64,000 bases of DNA, from the NCBI GenBank assembly GCA_946800325.1, contig OX326958.1, positions 63,295,793 through 63,359,792 of the forward strand, in the 5' to 3' direction. The notes under the pieces are model-generated. The model saw only the letters and a program-made list of their open reading frames with translations. It had not been told where the DNA came from and made no database searches. Positions 1 to 12,649 of this stretch are shown here, in pieces; within the stretch, counting starts at the first letter, position 1; the number at the start of each line of letters is the position of its first letter. The DNA is from Luzula sylvatica. Taxonomy: Eukaryota > Streptophyta > Magnoliopsida > Poales > Juncaceae. The translations under genes were made by a program, and so were the position numbers.

Positions 1-1446
1 TACTACATAACTTTTCACCAAATTTTACAAACAGTAAGTAAGTTTGTTTTTCGATTCAAAACAAGATTTTAACGCTTTGAGGATTTCAAATAACTTGTTT
101 TTAGATCATATGCATCGTATCTTTTACTACATAACTTTTCACCAAATTTTACAAACACTAAGTAAGTTTGTTTTTCGATTAAAAACAAGATTTTAACGCT
201 TTGAGGAGTTGAAATAACATGTTTTTAGATCATTTGTATCGTATCTTTTATTACCTAACTTTTAACCAAATTTCACAAACACTAAGTAAGTTTGTTTTTT
301 GATTCAAAACAAGATTTTAACGCTTTGAGGAGTTCAAATAACTTGTTTTTTGATCATTTGTATCGTATCTTTTACTACATAACTTTTCACCAAATTTCAC
401 AAACACTAAGTAAGTTTGTTTTTCGATTCAAAACAAGATTTTAACGTGTTTTTAGATCAATTGTATTGTATCTTTTACTACTTAACTTTTCACCAAATTT
501 CACAAACACTAAGAAAGTTTGTTTTTCGATTCAAAACAAGATTTTAACGCTTTGAGGAGTTCAAATAACGTGTTTTTAGATCAATTGCATCGTATCTTTT
601 ACTACATAACTTTTCACCAAATTTCACAAACACTAAGTAAGTTTGTTTTTCGATTCAAAACAAGATTTTAACGCTTTGATGAGTTCAAATAACGTGTTTT
701 TAGATCAATTGTATCGTATCTTTTACTACGTAACTTTTCACCAAATTTCACAAACACTAAGAAAGTTTGGTTTTCGATTCAAAATAAGATTTTAACGCTT
801 TGAGGAGTTCAAATAACGTGTTTTTTGATCATTTGTATCGTATCTTTTACTACATAACTTTTCACCAAATTTCACAAACACTAAGTAAGTTTGTTTTTCG
901 ATTCAAAACAAGATTTTAACGTGTTTTTAGATCAATTGTATTGTATCTTTTACTACTTAACTTTTCACCAAATTTCACAAACACTAAGAAAGTTTGTTTT
1001 TCAATTCAAAACAAGATTTTAACGCTTTGAGGAGTTCAAATAACGTGTTTTTAGATCAATTGCATCGTATCTTTTACTACATAACTTTTCACCAAATTTT
1101 ACAAACACTAAGTAAGTTTGTTTTTCGATTCAAAACAAGATTTTAACGCTTTGAGGAGTTGAAATAACATGTTTTTAGATCATTTGTATCGTATCTTTTA
1201 TTACATAACTTTTAACCAAATTTCACAAACACTAAGTAAGTTTGTTTTTCGATTCAAAACAAGATTTTAACGCTTTGAGGAGTTCAAATAACTTGTTTTT
1301 TGATCATTTGTATCGTATCTTTTACTACATAACTTTTCACCAAATTTCACAAACACTAAGTAAGTTTGTTTTTCGATTCAAAACAAGATTTTAACGCTTT
1401 GAGGAGTTCAAATAACTTGTTTTTAGATGATTTGCATCGTATCTTT
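1..1446. repeat. Type A HOR, monomers M1-M12 (left edge)
   Basis: Twelve monomers, 1,446 bp = 12 x 124 minus two 21-bp deletions (M4 and M8). M1 here is odd: it has acagtaag at 31-38, ggattt at 81-86 and tail catatgcatcgtatc, whereas the later M1 copies (4176 on) have acactaag, ggagtt and catatgcatcgaatc. M2 has gattaaaaac and catg; M3 has tattacctaac, taacc and tttttgattc; M5 and M9 have cttaac and aagaaag; M6 has gatgagttc; M7 has cgtaac and tttggttttcg; M10 has gttgaaataacatg; M11 has tattac and taacc; M12 ends gatgatttgcat. Together with bases 1447-4175 this forms the first complete 34-monomer unit. Confidence 0.95.
373..950. repeat. M4-M8 module with two 103-bp monomers
   Basis: Two monomers of 103 bp (373-475 and 848-950) flank M5-M7. 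In each, ttttaacg is followed directly by tgtttttagatcaattg, so the 21 bases that normally hold ctttgaggagttcaaataac are gone. The two deletions have the same end points and both are followed by a monomer with cttaac and aagaaag, so M8-M9 probably arose as a copy of M4-M5 rather than by a second deletion. They account for the 42-bp shortfall of the unit length. Confidence 0.97.
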
Positions 1447-4400
1447 TACTACATAAGTTTTCACCAAATTTCACAAACACTAAGTAAGTTTGTTTTTCAA
1501 TTCAAAACAAGATTTTAACGCTTCGAGGAGTTCAAATAACGTGTTTTTATTCATTTGTATCGTATCTTTTACTACATAACGTTTCACCAAATTTCACAAA
1601 CACTAAGTAAGTTTGTTTTTCGATTCAAAACAAGATTTTAACGCTTTGAGGAGTACAAATAACTTGTTTTTAGATTATTTGCATCGTATCTTTTACTACA
1701 TAACTTTTCACCAAATTTTACAAACACTAAGTAAGTTTATTTTTCGATTGAAAACCAGATTTTAACGCTTTGAGGAGTTCAAATAACGTGTTTTTAGATC
1801 AATTGTATCGTATCTTTTACTACGTAACTTTTCACCAAATTTCACAAACACTAAGAAAGTTTGTTTTTCGATTCAAAACAAGATTTTAACGCTTTGAGGA
1901 GTTCAAATAACGTGTTTTTAGATCAATTGCATCGTATCTTTTACTACATAACATTTCACCAAATTTTACAAACACTAAGTAAGTTTGTTTTTCGATTCAA
2001 AACAAGATTTTAACACTTTGAGGGGAGTTCAAATAACTTGTTTTTAGATCATTTGCATCGTATCTTTTACTACATAACATTTCACCAAATTTTACAAACC
2101 CTAAGTAAGTTTGTTTTTCGATTCAAAACAAGATTTTAACGCTTTGAGGAGTTCAAATAACGTGTTTTTAGATCATTTGTATCGTATATTTTACTACGTA
2201 ACTTTTCAATAAATTTCACAAAAACTAAGTAAGTTTGTTTTTCGATTCAAAACAAGATTTCAACGCTTTGAGGAGTTCAAATAACGTGTTTTTAGATCAA
2301 TTGTATTGTATCTTTTACTACGTAACTTTTCACCAAATTTCACAAACACTAAGAAAGTTTGTTTTTCGATTCAAAACAAGATTTTAACGCTTTGAGGAGT
2401 TCAAATAACGTGTTTTTAGATCAATTGCATCGTATCTTTTACTACATAACTTTTCACCAAATTTCACAAACACTAAGTAAGTTTGTTTTTCGATTCAAAA
2501 CAAGATTTTAACGCTTTGAGGAGTTCAAATAACTTGTTTTTAGATCATTTGCATCGTATCTTTTACTACATAACTTCTCACCAAATTTTACAAACTGTAA
2601 GTAAGTTTGTTTTTCGATTCAAAACAAGATTTTAACGCTTTGAGGAGTTCAAATAACATGTTTTTAGATCATTTGTATCGTATCTTTTATTACATAACTT
2701 TTAACCAAATTTCACAAACACTAAGTAAGTTTGTTTTTCGATTCAAAACAAGATTTTAACGCTTTGAGGAGTTCAAATAACTTGTTTTTAGATCATATGC
2801 ATCGTATCTTTTACTACATAACTTTTCACCAAATTTTACAAACACTAAGTAAGTTTGTTTTTCGATTCAAAACAAGATTTTAACGCTTTGAGGAGTTCAA
2901 ATAACATGTTTTTAGATCATTTGTATCGTATCTTTTATTACATAACTTTTAACCAAATTTCACAAACACTAAGTAAGTTTGTTTTTCGATTAAAAACTAG
3001 ATTTTAACGCTTTGAGGAGTTCAAATAACTTGTTTTTTGATCATTTGTATCGTATCTTTTACTACATAACTTTTCACCAAATTTCACAAACACTAAGTAA
3101 GTTTGTTTTTCGATTCAAAACAAGATTTTAACGCTTTGAGGAGTTCAAATAACTTGTTTTTAGATCATTTGCATCCTATCATTTACTACATAACTTTTCA
3201 CCAAATTTTACAAACACTAAGTAAGTTTGTTTTTCGATTCAAAACAAAATTTTAACGCTTTGAGGAGTTCAAATAACGTGTTTTTTGATCAATTGCATCG
3301 TATCTTTTACTACATAACTTTTCACCAAATTTTACAAACACTAAGTAAGTTTGTTTTTCGATTCAAAACAAGATTTTAACGCTTTGAGGAGTTCAAATAA
3401 CTTGTTTTTAGATCATTTGCATCCTATCTTTTACTACATAACTTTTCACCAAATTTTACAAACACTAAGTAAGTTTGTTTTTCGATTCAAAACAAGATTT
3501 TAACGCTTTGAGGATTTCCAATAACTTGTTTTTAGATCATTTGCATCGTATCTTTTACTACATAACTTTTCACCAAATTTTACAAACACTAAGTAAGTTT
3601 GTTTTTCGATTCAAAACTAAATTTTAACACTTTGAGGAGTTGAAATAACGTGTTTTTAGATCATTTGTATTGTATCTTTTACTACATAACTTTTCACCAA
3701 ATTTCACAAACAATAAGTAAGTTTGTTTTTCGATTCAAAACAAGATTTTAACGGTTTGAGGAGTTCAAATAACTTGTTTTTTGATCATTTGTATCGTATC
3801 TTTTACTACATAACTTTTCACCAAATTTCACAAACACTAAGTAAGTTTGTTTTTCGATTCAAAACAAGATTTTAACGCTTTGAGGAGTTCAAATAACTTG
3901 TTTTTAGATGATTTGCATCGTATCATTCACTACATAACTTTTCACCAAATTTCACAAACACTAAGTAAGTTTGTTTTTCGATTCAAAACAAGATTTTAAC
4001 GCTTTGAGGAGTTCAAATAACTTGTTTTTAGATCATTTGCATCGTATCTTTTACTACATAACTTTTCACCAAATTTCACAAACACTAAGTAAGTTTGTTT
4101 TTCGATTCAAAACAAGATTTTAACGCTTTGAGGAGTTCAAATAACTTGTTTTTAGATGATTTGCATCGTATCTTTTACTACATAACTTTTCACCAAATTT
4201 TACAAACACTAAGTAAGTTTGTTTTTCGATTCAAAACAAGATTTTAACGCTTTGAGGAGTTCAAATAACTTGTTTTTAGATCATATGCATCGAATCTTTT
4301 ACTACATAACTTTTCACCAAATTTTACAAACACTAAGTAAGTTTGTTTTTCGATTAAAAACAAGATTTTAACGCTTTGAGGAGTTGAAATAACATGTTTT

Positions 4401-5621
4401 TAGATCATTTGTATCGTATCTTTTATTACCTAACTTTTAACCAAATTTCACAAACACTAAGTAAGTTTGTTTTTTGATTCAAAACAAGATTTTAACGCTT
4501 TGAGGAGTTCAAATAACTTGTTTTTTGATCATTTGTATCGTATCTTTTACTACATAACTTTTCACCAAATTTCACAAACACTAAGTAAGTTTGTTTTTCG
4601 ATTCAAAACAAGATTTTAACGTGTTTTTAGATCAATTGTATTGTATCTTTTACTACTTAACTTTTCACCAAATTTCACAAACACTAAGAAAGTTTGTTTT
4701 TCGATTCAAAACAAGATTTTAACGCTTTGAGGAGTTCAAATAACGTGTTTTTAGATCAATTGCATCGTATCTTTTACTACATAACTTTTCACCAAATTTC
4801 ACAAACACTAAGTAAGTTTGTTTTTCGATTCAAAACAAGATTTTAACGCTTTGATGAGTTCAAATAACGTGTTTTTAGATCAATTGTATCGTATCTTTTA
4901 CTACGTAACTTTTCACCAAATTTCACAAACACTAAGAAAGTTTGGTTTTCGATTCAAAATAAGATTTTAACGCTTTGAGGAGTTCAAATAACGTGTTTTT
5001 TGATCATTTGTATCGTATCTTTTACTACATAACTTTTCACCAAATTTCACAAACACTAAGTAAGTTTGTTTTTCGATTCAAAACAAGATTTTAACGTGTT
5101 TTTAGATCAATTGTATTGTATCTTTTACTACTTAACTTTTCACCAAATTTCACAAACACTAAGAAAGTTTGTTTTTCGATTCAAAACAAGATTTTAACGC
5201 TTTGAGGAGTTCAAATAACGTGTTTTTAGATCAATTGCATCGTATCTTTTACTACATAACTTTTCACCAAATTTTACAAACACTAAGTAAGTTTGTTTTT
5301 CGATTCAAAACAAGATTTTAACGCTTTGAGGAGTTGAAATAACATGTTTTTAGATCATTTGTATCGTATCTTTTATTACATAACTTTTAACCAAATTTCA
5401 CAAACACTAAGTAAGTTTGTTTTTCGATTCAAAACAAGATTTTAACGCTTTGAGGAGTTCAAATAACTTGTTTTTTGATCATTTGTATCGTATCTTTTAC
5501 TACATAACTTTTCACCAAATTTCACAAACACTAAGTAAGTTTGTTTTTCGATTCAAAACAAGATTTTAACGCTTTGAGGAGTTCAAATAACTTGTTTTTA
5601 GATGATTTGCATCGTATCTTT
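1447..5621. repeat. Type A HOR unit, 34 monomers, 4,175 bp
   Basis: From M13 through M34 and on through M1-M12 of the next unit. The length equals 34 x 124, minus 42 (two 103-bp monomers), plus 2 (M17 ggggag), minus 1 (M13 tttttattcatt). Marker monomers in order: M14 gagtacaaat and gattattt; M15 tttatttttcgattg and aaaccag; M16 cgtaac; M17 and M18 ataacatttcacc; M18 aaaccctaag and gtatatttt; M19 caataaa, acaaaaac and tttcaacg; M22 ttctcacc and actgtaag; M23 tattac and catatg; M25 aaaaactag; M26 catcctatcattt; M27 acaaaatt; M28 catcctatctttt; M29 ggatttcc; M30 aaactaaatt and aacactttg; M31 aaacaataag and aacggtttg; M32 gatgat and atcattcac; M34 gatgat. Each of these recurs in the same order in later units. 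Confidence 0.97.
4548..5125. repeat. M4-M8 module, copy 2
   Basis: Same pair of 103-bp monomers at 4548-4650 and 5023-5125, exactly 4,175 bp after the first module. Confidence 0.97.
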
Positions 5622-8600
5622 TACTACATAAGTTTTCACCAAATTTCACAAACACTAAGTAAGTTTGTTTTTCAATTCAAAACAAGATTTTAACGCTTCG
5701 AGGAGTTCAAATAACGTGTTTTTATTCATTTGTATCGTATCTTTTACTACATAACTTTTCACCAAATTTCACAAACACTAAGTAAGTTTGTTTTTCGATT
5801 CAAAACAAGATTTTAACGCTTTGAGGAGTACAAATAACTTGTTTTTAGATTATTTGCATCGTATCTTTTACTACATAACTTTTCACCAAATTTTACAAAC
5901 ACTAAGTAAGTTTATTTTTCGATTGAAAACCAGATTTTAACGCTTTGAGGAGTTCAAATAACGTGTTTTTAGATCAATTGTATCGTATCTTTTACTACGT
6001 AACTTTTCACCAAATTTCACAAACACTAAGAAAGTTTGTTTTTCGATTCAAAACAAGATTTTAACGCTTTGAGGAGTTCAAATAACGTGTTTTTAGATCA
6101 ATTGCATCGTATCTTTTACTACATAACATTTCACCAAATTTTACAAACACTAAGTAAGTTTGTTTTTCGATTCAAAACAAGATTTTAACGCTTTGAGGGG
6201 AGTTCAAATAACTTGTTTTTAGATCATTTGCATCGTATCTTTTACTACATAACATTTCACCAAATTTTACAAACCCTAAGTAAGTTTGTTTTTCGATTCA
6301 AAACAAGATTTTAACGCTTTGAGGAGTTCAAATAACGTGTTTTTAGATCATTTGTATCGTATATTTTACTACGTAACTTTTCAATAAATTTCACAAAAAC
6401 TAAGTAAGTTTGTTTTTCGATTCAAAACAAGATTTCAACGCTTTGAGGAGTTCAAATAACGTGTTTTTAGATCAATTGTATTGTATCTTTTACTACGTAA
6501 CTTTTCACCAAATTTCACAAACACTAAGAAAGTTTGTTTTTCGATTCAAAACAAGATTTTAACGCTTTGAGGAGTTCAAATAACGTGTTTTTAGATCAAT
6601 TGCATCGTATCTTTTACTACATAACTTTTCACCAAATTTCACAAACACTAAGTAAGTTTGTTTTTCGATTCAAAACAAGATTTTAACGCTTTGAGGAGTT
6701 CAAATAACTTGTTTTTAGATCATTTGCATCGTATCTTTTACTACATAACTTCTCACCAAATTTTACAAACTGTAAGTAAGTTTGTTTTTCGATTCAAAAC
6801 AAGATTTTAACGCTTTGAGGAGTTCAAATAACATGTTTTTAGATCATTTGTATCGTATCTTTTATTACATAACTTTTAACCAAATTTCACAAACACTAAG
6901 TAAGTTTGTTTTTCGATTCAAAACAAGATTTTAACGCTTTGAGGAGTTCAAATAACTTGTTTTTAGATCATATGCATCGTATCTTTTACTACATAACTTT
7001 TCACCAAATTTTACAAACACTAAGTAAGTTTGTTTTTCGATTCAAAACAAGATTTTAACGCTTTGAGGAGTTCAAATAACATGTTTTTAGATCATTTGTA
7101 TCGTATCTTTTATTACATAACTTTTAACCAAATTTCACAAACACTAAGTAAGTTTGTTTTTCGATTAAAAACTAGATTTTAACGCTTTGAGGAGTTCAAA
7201 TAACTTGTTTTTTGATCATTTGTATCGTATCTTTTACTACATAACTTTTCACCAAATTTCACAAACACTAAGTAAGTTTGTTTTTCGATTCAAAACAAGA
7301 TTTTAACGCTTTGAGGAGTTCAAATAACTTGTTTTTAGATCATTTGCATCCTATCATTTACTACATAACTTTTCACCAAATTTTACAAACACTAAGTAAG
7401 TTTGTTTTTCGATTCAAAACAAAATTTTAACGCTTTGAGGAGTTCAAATAACGTGTTTTTTGATCAATTGCATCGTATCTTTTACTACATAACTTTTCAC
7501 CAAATTTTACAAACACTAAGTAAGTTTGTTTTTCGATTCAAAACAAGATTTTAACGCTTTGAGGAGTTCAAATAACTTGTTTTTAGATCATTTGCATCCT
7601 ATCTTTTACTACATAACTTTTCACCAAATTTTACAAACACTAAGTAAGTTTGTTTTTCGATTCAAAACAAGATTTTAACGCTTTGAGGATTTCCAATAAC
7701 TTGTTTTTAGATCATTTGCATCGTATCTTTTACTACATAACTTTTCACCAAATTTTACAAACACTAAGTAAGTTTGTTTTTCGATTCAAAACTAAATTTT
7801 AACACTTTGAGGAGTTGAAATAACGTGTTTTTAGATCATTTGTATTGTATCTTTTACTACATAACTTTTCACCAAATTTCACAAACAATAAGTAAGTTTG
7901 TTTTTCGATTCAAAACAAGATTTTAACGGTTTGAGGAGTTCAAATAACTTGTTTTTTGATCATTTGTATCGTATCTTTTACTACATAACTTTTCACCAAA
8001 TTTCACAAACACTAAGTAAGTTTGTTTTTCGATTCAAAACAAGATTTTAACGCTTTGAGGAGTTCAAATAACTTGTTTTTAGATGATTTGCATCGTATCA
8101 TTCACTACATAACTTTTCACCAAATTTCACAAACACTAAGTAAGTTTGTTTTTCGATTCAAAACAAGATTTTAACGCTTTGAGGAGTTCAAATAACTTGT
8201 TTTTAGATCATTTGCATCGTATCTTTTACTACATAACTTTTCACCAAATTTCACAAACACTAAGTAAGTTTGTTTTTCGATTCAAAACAAGATTTTAACG
8301 CTTTGAGGAGTTCAAATAACTTGTTTTTAGATGATTTGCATCGTATCTTTTACTACATAACTTTTCACCAAATTTTACAAACACTAAGTAAGTTTGTTTT
8401 TCGATTCAAAACAAGATTTTAACGCTTTGAGGAGTTCAAATAACTTGTTTTTAGATCATATGCATCGAATCTTTTACTACATAACTTTTCACCAAATTTT
8501 ACAAACACTAAGTAAGTTTGTTTTTCGATTAAAAACAAGATTTTAACGCTTTGAGGAGTTGAAATAACATGTTTTTAGATCATTTGTATCGTATCTTTTA

Positions 8601-9796
8601 TTACCTAACTTTTAACCAAATTTCACAAACACTAAGTAAGTTTGTTTTTTGATTCAAAACAAGATTTTAACGCTTTGAGGAGTTCAAATAACTTGTTTTT
8701 TGATCATTTGTATCGTATCTTTTACTACATAACTTTTCACCAAATTTCACAAACACTAAGTAAGTTTGTTTTTCGATTCAAAACAAGATTTTAACGTGTT
8801 TTTAGATCAATTGTATTGTATCTTTTACTACTTAACTTTTCACCAAATTTCACAAACACTAAGAAAGTTTGTTTTTCGATTCAAAACAAGATTTTAACGC
8901 TTTGAGGAGTTCAAATAACGTGTTTTTAGATCAATTGCATCGTATCTTTTACTACATAACTTTTCACCAAATTTCACAAACACTAAGTAAGTTTGTTTTT
9001 CGATTCAAAACAAGATTTTAACGCTTTGATGAGTTCAAATAACGTGTTTTTAGATCAATTGTATCGTATCTTTTACTACGTAACTTTTCACCAAATTTCA
9101 CAAACACTAAGAAAGTTTGGTTTTCGATTCAAAATAAGATTTTAACGCTTTGAGGAGTTCAAATAACGTGTTTTTTGATCATTTGTATCGTATCTTTTAC
9201 TACATAACTTTTCACCAAATTTCACAAACACTAAGTAAGTTTGTTTTTCGATTCAAAACAAGATTTTAACGTGTTTTTAGATCAATTGTATTGTATCTTT
9301 TACTACTTAACTTTTCACCAAATTTCACAAACACTAAGAAAGTTTGTTTTTCGATTCAAAACAAGATTTTAACGCTTTGAGGAGTTCAAATAACGTGTTT
9401 TTAGATCAATTGCATCGTATCTTTTACTACATAACTTTTCACCAAATTTTACAAACACTAAGTAAGTTTGTTTTTCGATTCAAAACAAGATTTTAACGCT
9501 TTGAGGAGTTGAAATAACATGTTTTTAGATCATTTGTATCGTATCTTTTATTACATAACTTTTAACCAAATTTCACAAACACTAAGTAAGTTTGTTTTTC
9601 GATTCAAAACAAGATTTTAACGCTTTGAGGAGTTCAAATAACTTGTTTTTTGATCATTTGTATCGTATCTTTTACTACATAACTTTTCACCAAATTTCAC
9701 AAACACTAAGTAAGTTTGTTTTTCGATTCAAAACAAGATTTTAACGCTTTGAGGAGTTCAAATAACTTGTTTTTAGATGATTTGCATCGTATCTTT
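5622..9796. repeat. Type A HOR unit, second M13-to-M13 copy, 4,175 bp
   Basis: Same order, same length and same indels as the preceding unit. Comparing 1-4175 with 4176-8350 I found six substitutions (positions 34, 84, 118, 1003, 1581 and 2015 of the first copy), three of them in M1. Between 4176-6925 and 8351-11100 I found one (10391, T to A in the T-run of M17). Within a unit, by contrast, adjacent monomers differ at several to many positions. This contrast is the hallmark of a higher-order repeat whose multi-monomer unit has been copied recently. The comparison was by eye, so a few further differences may have been missed. Confidence 0.96.
8723..9300. repeat. M4-M8 module, copy 3
   Basis: 103-bp monomers at 8723-8825 and 9198-9300, again 4,175 bp after the previous module. 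Confidence 0.97.
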
Positions 9797-10541
9797 TACT
9801 ACATAAGTTTTCACCAAATTTCACAAACACTAAGTAAGTTTGTTTTTCAATTCAAAACAAGATTTTAACGCTTCGAGGAGTTCAAATAACGTGTTTTTAT
9901 TCATTTGTATCGTATCTTTTACTACATAACTTTTCACCAAATTTCACAAACACTAAGTAAGTTTGTTTTTCGATTCAAAACAAGATTTTAACGCTTTGAG
10001 GAGTACAAATAACTTGTTTTTAGATTATTTGCATCGTATCTTTTACTACATAACTTTTCACCAAATTTTACAAACACTAAGTAAGTTTATTTTTCGATTG
10101 AAAACCAGATTTTAACGCTTTGAGGAGTTCAAATAACGTGTTTTTAGATCAATTGTATCGTATCTTTTACTACGTAACTTTTCACCAAATTTCACAAACA
10201 CTAAGAAAGTTTGTTTTTCGATTCAAAACAAGATTTTAACGCTTTGAGGAGTTCAAATAACGTGTTTTTAGATCAATTGCATCGTATCTTTTACTACATA
10301 ACATTTCACCAAATTTTACAAACACTAAGTAAGTTTGTTTTTCGATTCAAAACAAGATTTTAACGCTTTGAGGGGAGTTCAAATAACTTGATTTTAGATC
10401 ATTTGCATCGTATCTTTTACTACATAACATTTCACCAAATTTTACAAACCCTAAGTAAGTTTGTTTTTCGATTCAAAACAAGATTTTAACGCTTTGAGGA
10501 GTTCAAATAACGTGTTTTTAGATCATTTGTATCGTATATTT

Positions 10542-11533
10542 TACTACGTAACTTTTCAATAAATTTCACAAAAACTAAGTAAGTTTGTTTTTCGATTCAA
10601 AACAAGATTTCAACGCTTTGAGGAGTTCAAATAACGTGTTTTTAGATCAATTGTATTGTATCTTTTACTACGTAACTTTTCACCAAATTTCACAAACACT
10701 AAGAAAGTTTGTTTTTCGATTCAAAACAAGATTTTAACGCTTTGAGGAGTTCAAATAACGTGTTTTTAGATCAATTGCATCGTATCTTTTACTACATAAC
10801 TTTTCACCAAATTTCACAAACACTAAGTAAGTTTGTTTTTCGATTCAAAACAAGATTTTAACGCTTTGAGGAGTTCAAATAACTTGTTTTTAGATCATTT
10901 GCATCGTATCTTTTACTACATAACTTCTCACCAAATTTTACAAACTGTAAGTAAGTTTGTTTTTCGATTCAAAACAAGATTTTAACGCTTTGAGGAGTTC
11001 AAATAACATGTTTTTAGATCATTTGTATCGTATCTTTTATTACATAACTTTTAACCAAATTTCACAAACACTAAGTAAGTTTGTTTTTCGATTCAAAACA
11101 AGATTTCAACGCTTTGAGGAGTTCAAATAACGTGTTTTTAGATCAATTGTATTGTATCTTTTACTACGTAACTTTTCACCAAATTTCACAAACACTAAGA
11201 AAGTTTGTTTTTCGATTCAAAACAAGATTTTAACGCTTTGAGGAGTTCAAATAACGTGTTTTTAGATCAATTGCATCGTATCTTTTACTACATAACTTTT
11301 CACCAAATTTCACAAACACTAAGTAAGTTTGTTTTTCGATTCAAAACAAGATTTTAACGCTTTGAGGAGTTCAAATAACTTGTTTTTAGATCATTTGCAT
11401 CGTATCTTTTACTACATAACTTCTCACCAAATTTTACAAACTGTAAGTAAGTTTGTTTTTCGATTCAAAACAAGATTTTAACGCTTTGAGGAGTTCAAAT
11501 AACATGTTTTTAGATCATTTGTATCGTATCTTT
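10542..11533. repeat. Tandem duplication of 4 monomers (M19-M22), 2 x 496 bp
   Basis: M19-M22 (10542-11037) are followed by a second run (11038-11533) whose first monomer is a chimera: its left part is M23 (tattac, taacc, acactaag) and its right part is M19 (tttcaacg, cgtg, caattgtattg). The ttctcacc marker of M22 recurs at exactly 496 bp. The join lies between the acactaag and tttcaacg markers, in sequence common to both parents, as expected for an out-of-register exchange between M23 and M19. Confidence 0.94.
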
Positions 11534-11781
11534 TATTACATAACTTTTAACCAAATTTCACAAACACTAAGTAAGTTTGTTTTTCGATTCAAAACAAGAT
11601 TTTAACGCTTTGAGGAGTTCAAATAACTTGTTTTTAGATCATATGCATCGTATCTTTTACTACATAACTTTTCACCAAATTTTACAAACACTAAGTAAGT
11701 TTGTTTTTCGATTCAAAACAAGATTTTAACGCTTTGAGGAGTTCAAATAACATGTTTTTAGATCATTTGTATCGTATCTTT

Positions 11782-11905
11782 TATTACATAACTTTTAACC
11801 AAATTTCACAAACACTAAGTAAGTTTGTTTTTCGATTAAAAACTAGATTTTAACGCTTTGAGGATTTCCAATAACTTGTTTTTAGATCATTTGCATCGTA
11901 TCTTT
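11782..11905. repeat. Chimeric monomer M25/M29 at a 4-monomer deletion
   Basis: The left part has the tattac, taacc and gattaaaaactag markers of M25; the right part has the ggatttccaata marker of M29. M26-M28 and the halves of M25 and M29 between are missing, a loss of exactly four monomer lengths. The join is in the short interval between actag and ggattt (about 11842-11863). The same chimera was not seen elsewhere in the window. Confidence 0.93.
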
Positions 11906-12649
11906 TACTACATAACTTTTCACCAAATTTTACAAACACTAAGTAAGTTTGTTTTTCGATTCAAAACTAAATTTTAACACTTTGAGGAGTTGAAATAACG
12001 TGTTTTTAGATCATTTGTATTGTATCTTTTACTACATAACTTTTCACCAAATTTCACAAACAATAAGTAAGTTTGTTTTTCGATTCAAAACAAGATTTTA
12101 ACGGTTTGAGGAGTTCAAATAACTTGTTTTTTGATCATTTGTATCGTATCTTTTACTACATAACTTTTCACCAAATTTCACAAACACTAAGTAAGTTTGT
12201 TTTTCGATTCAAAACAAGATTTTAACGCTTTGAGGAGTTCAAATAACTTGTTTTTAGATGATTTGCATCGTATCATTCACTACATAACTTTTCACCAAAT
12301 TTCACAAACACTAAGTAAGTTTGTTTTTCGATTCAAAACAAGATTTTAACGCTTTGAGGAGTTCAAATAACTTGTTTTTAGATCATTTGCATCGTATCTT
12401 TTACTACATAACTTTTCACCAAATTTCACAAACACTAAGTAAGTTTGTTTTTCGATTCAAAACAAGATTTTAACGCTTTGAGGAGTTCAAATAACTTGTT
12501 TTTAGATGATTTGCATCGTATCTTTTACTACATAACTTTTCACCAAATTTTACAAACACTAAGTAAGTTTGTTTTTCGATTCAAAACAAGATTTTAACGC
12601 TTTGAGGAGTTCAAATAACTTGTTTTTAGATCATATGCATCGAATCTTT

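Noticed and set aside
50..66. CENP-B box
   Set aside because: ttcgattcaaaacaag matches only the left part (TTCG, then A at the right distance) of the NTTCGNNNNANNCGGGN core; the CGGG half is absent in every monomer, so binding is not supported.
219..320. Recurrent 33-codon reading frame starting at the ATG of catg monomers, with aggag about 12 bases upstream
   Set aside because: It is simply the monomer read across its boundary; it ends at tttTAA of the next monomer, changes with every variant, and no frame extends beyond about 52 codons. The aggag is part of the satellite and the sequence looks eukaryotic, so it is not evidence of translation.
2192..2315. AATAAA polyadenylation signal in M19 (ttttcaataaattt)
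   Set aside because: A single-monomer variant of ccaaattt within the satellite; there is no gene or transcript context.
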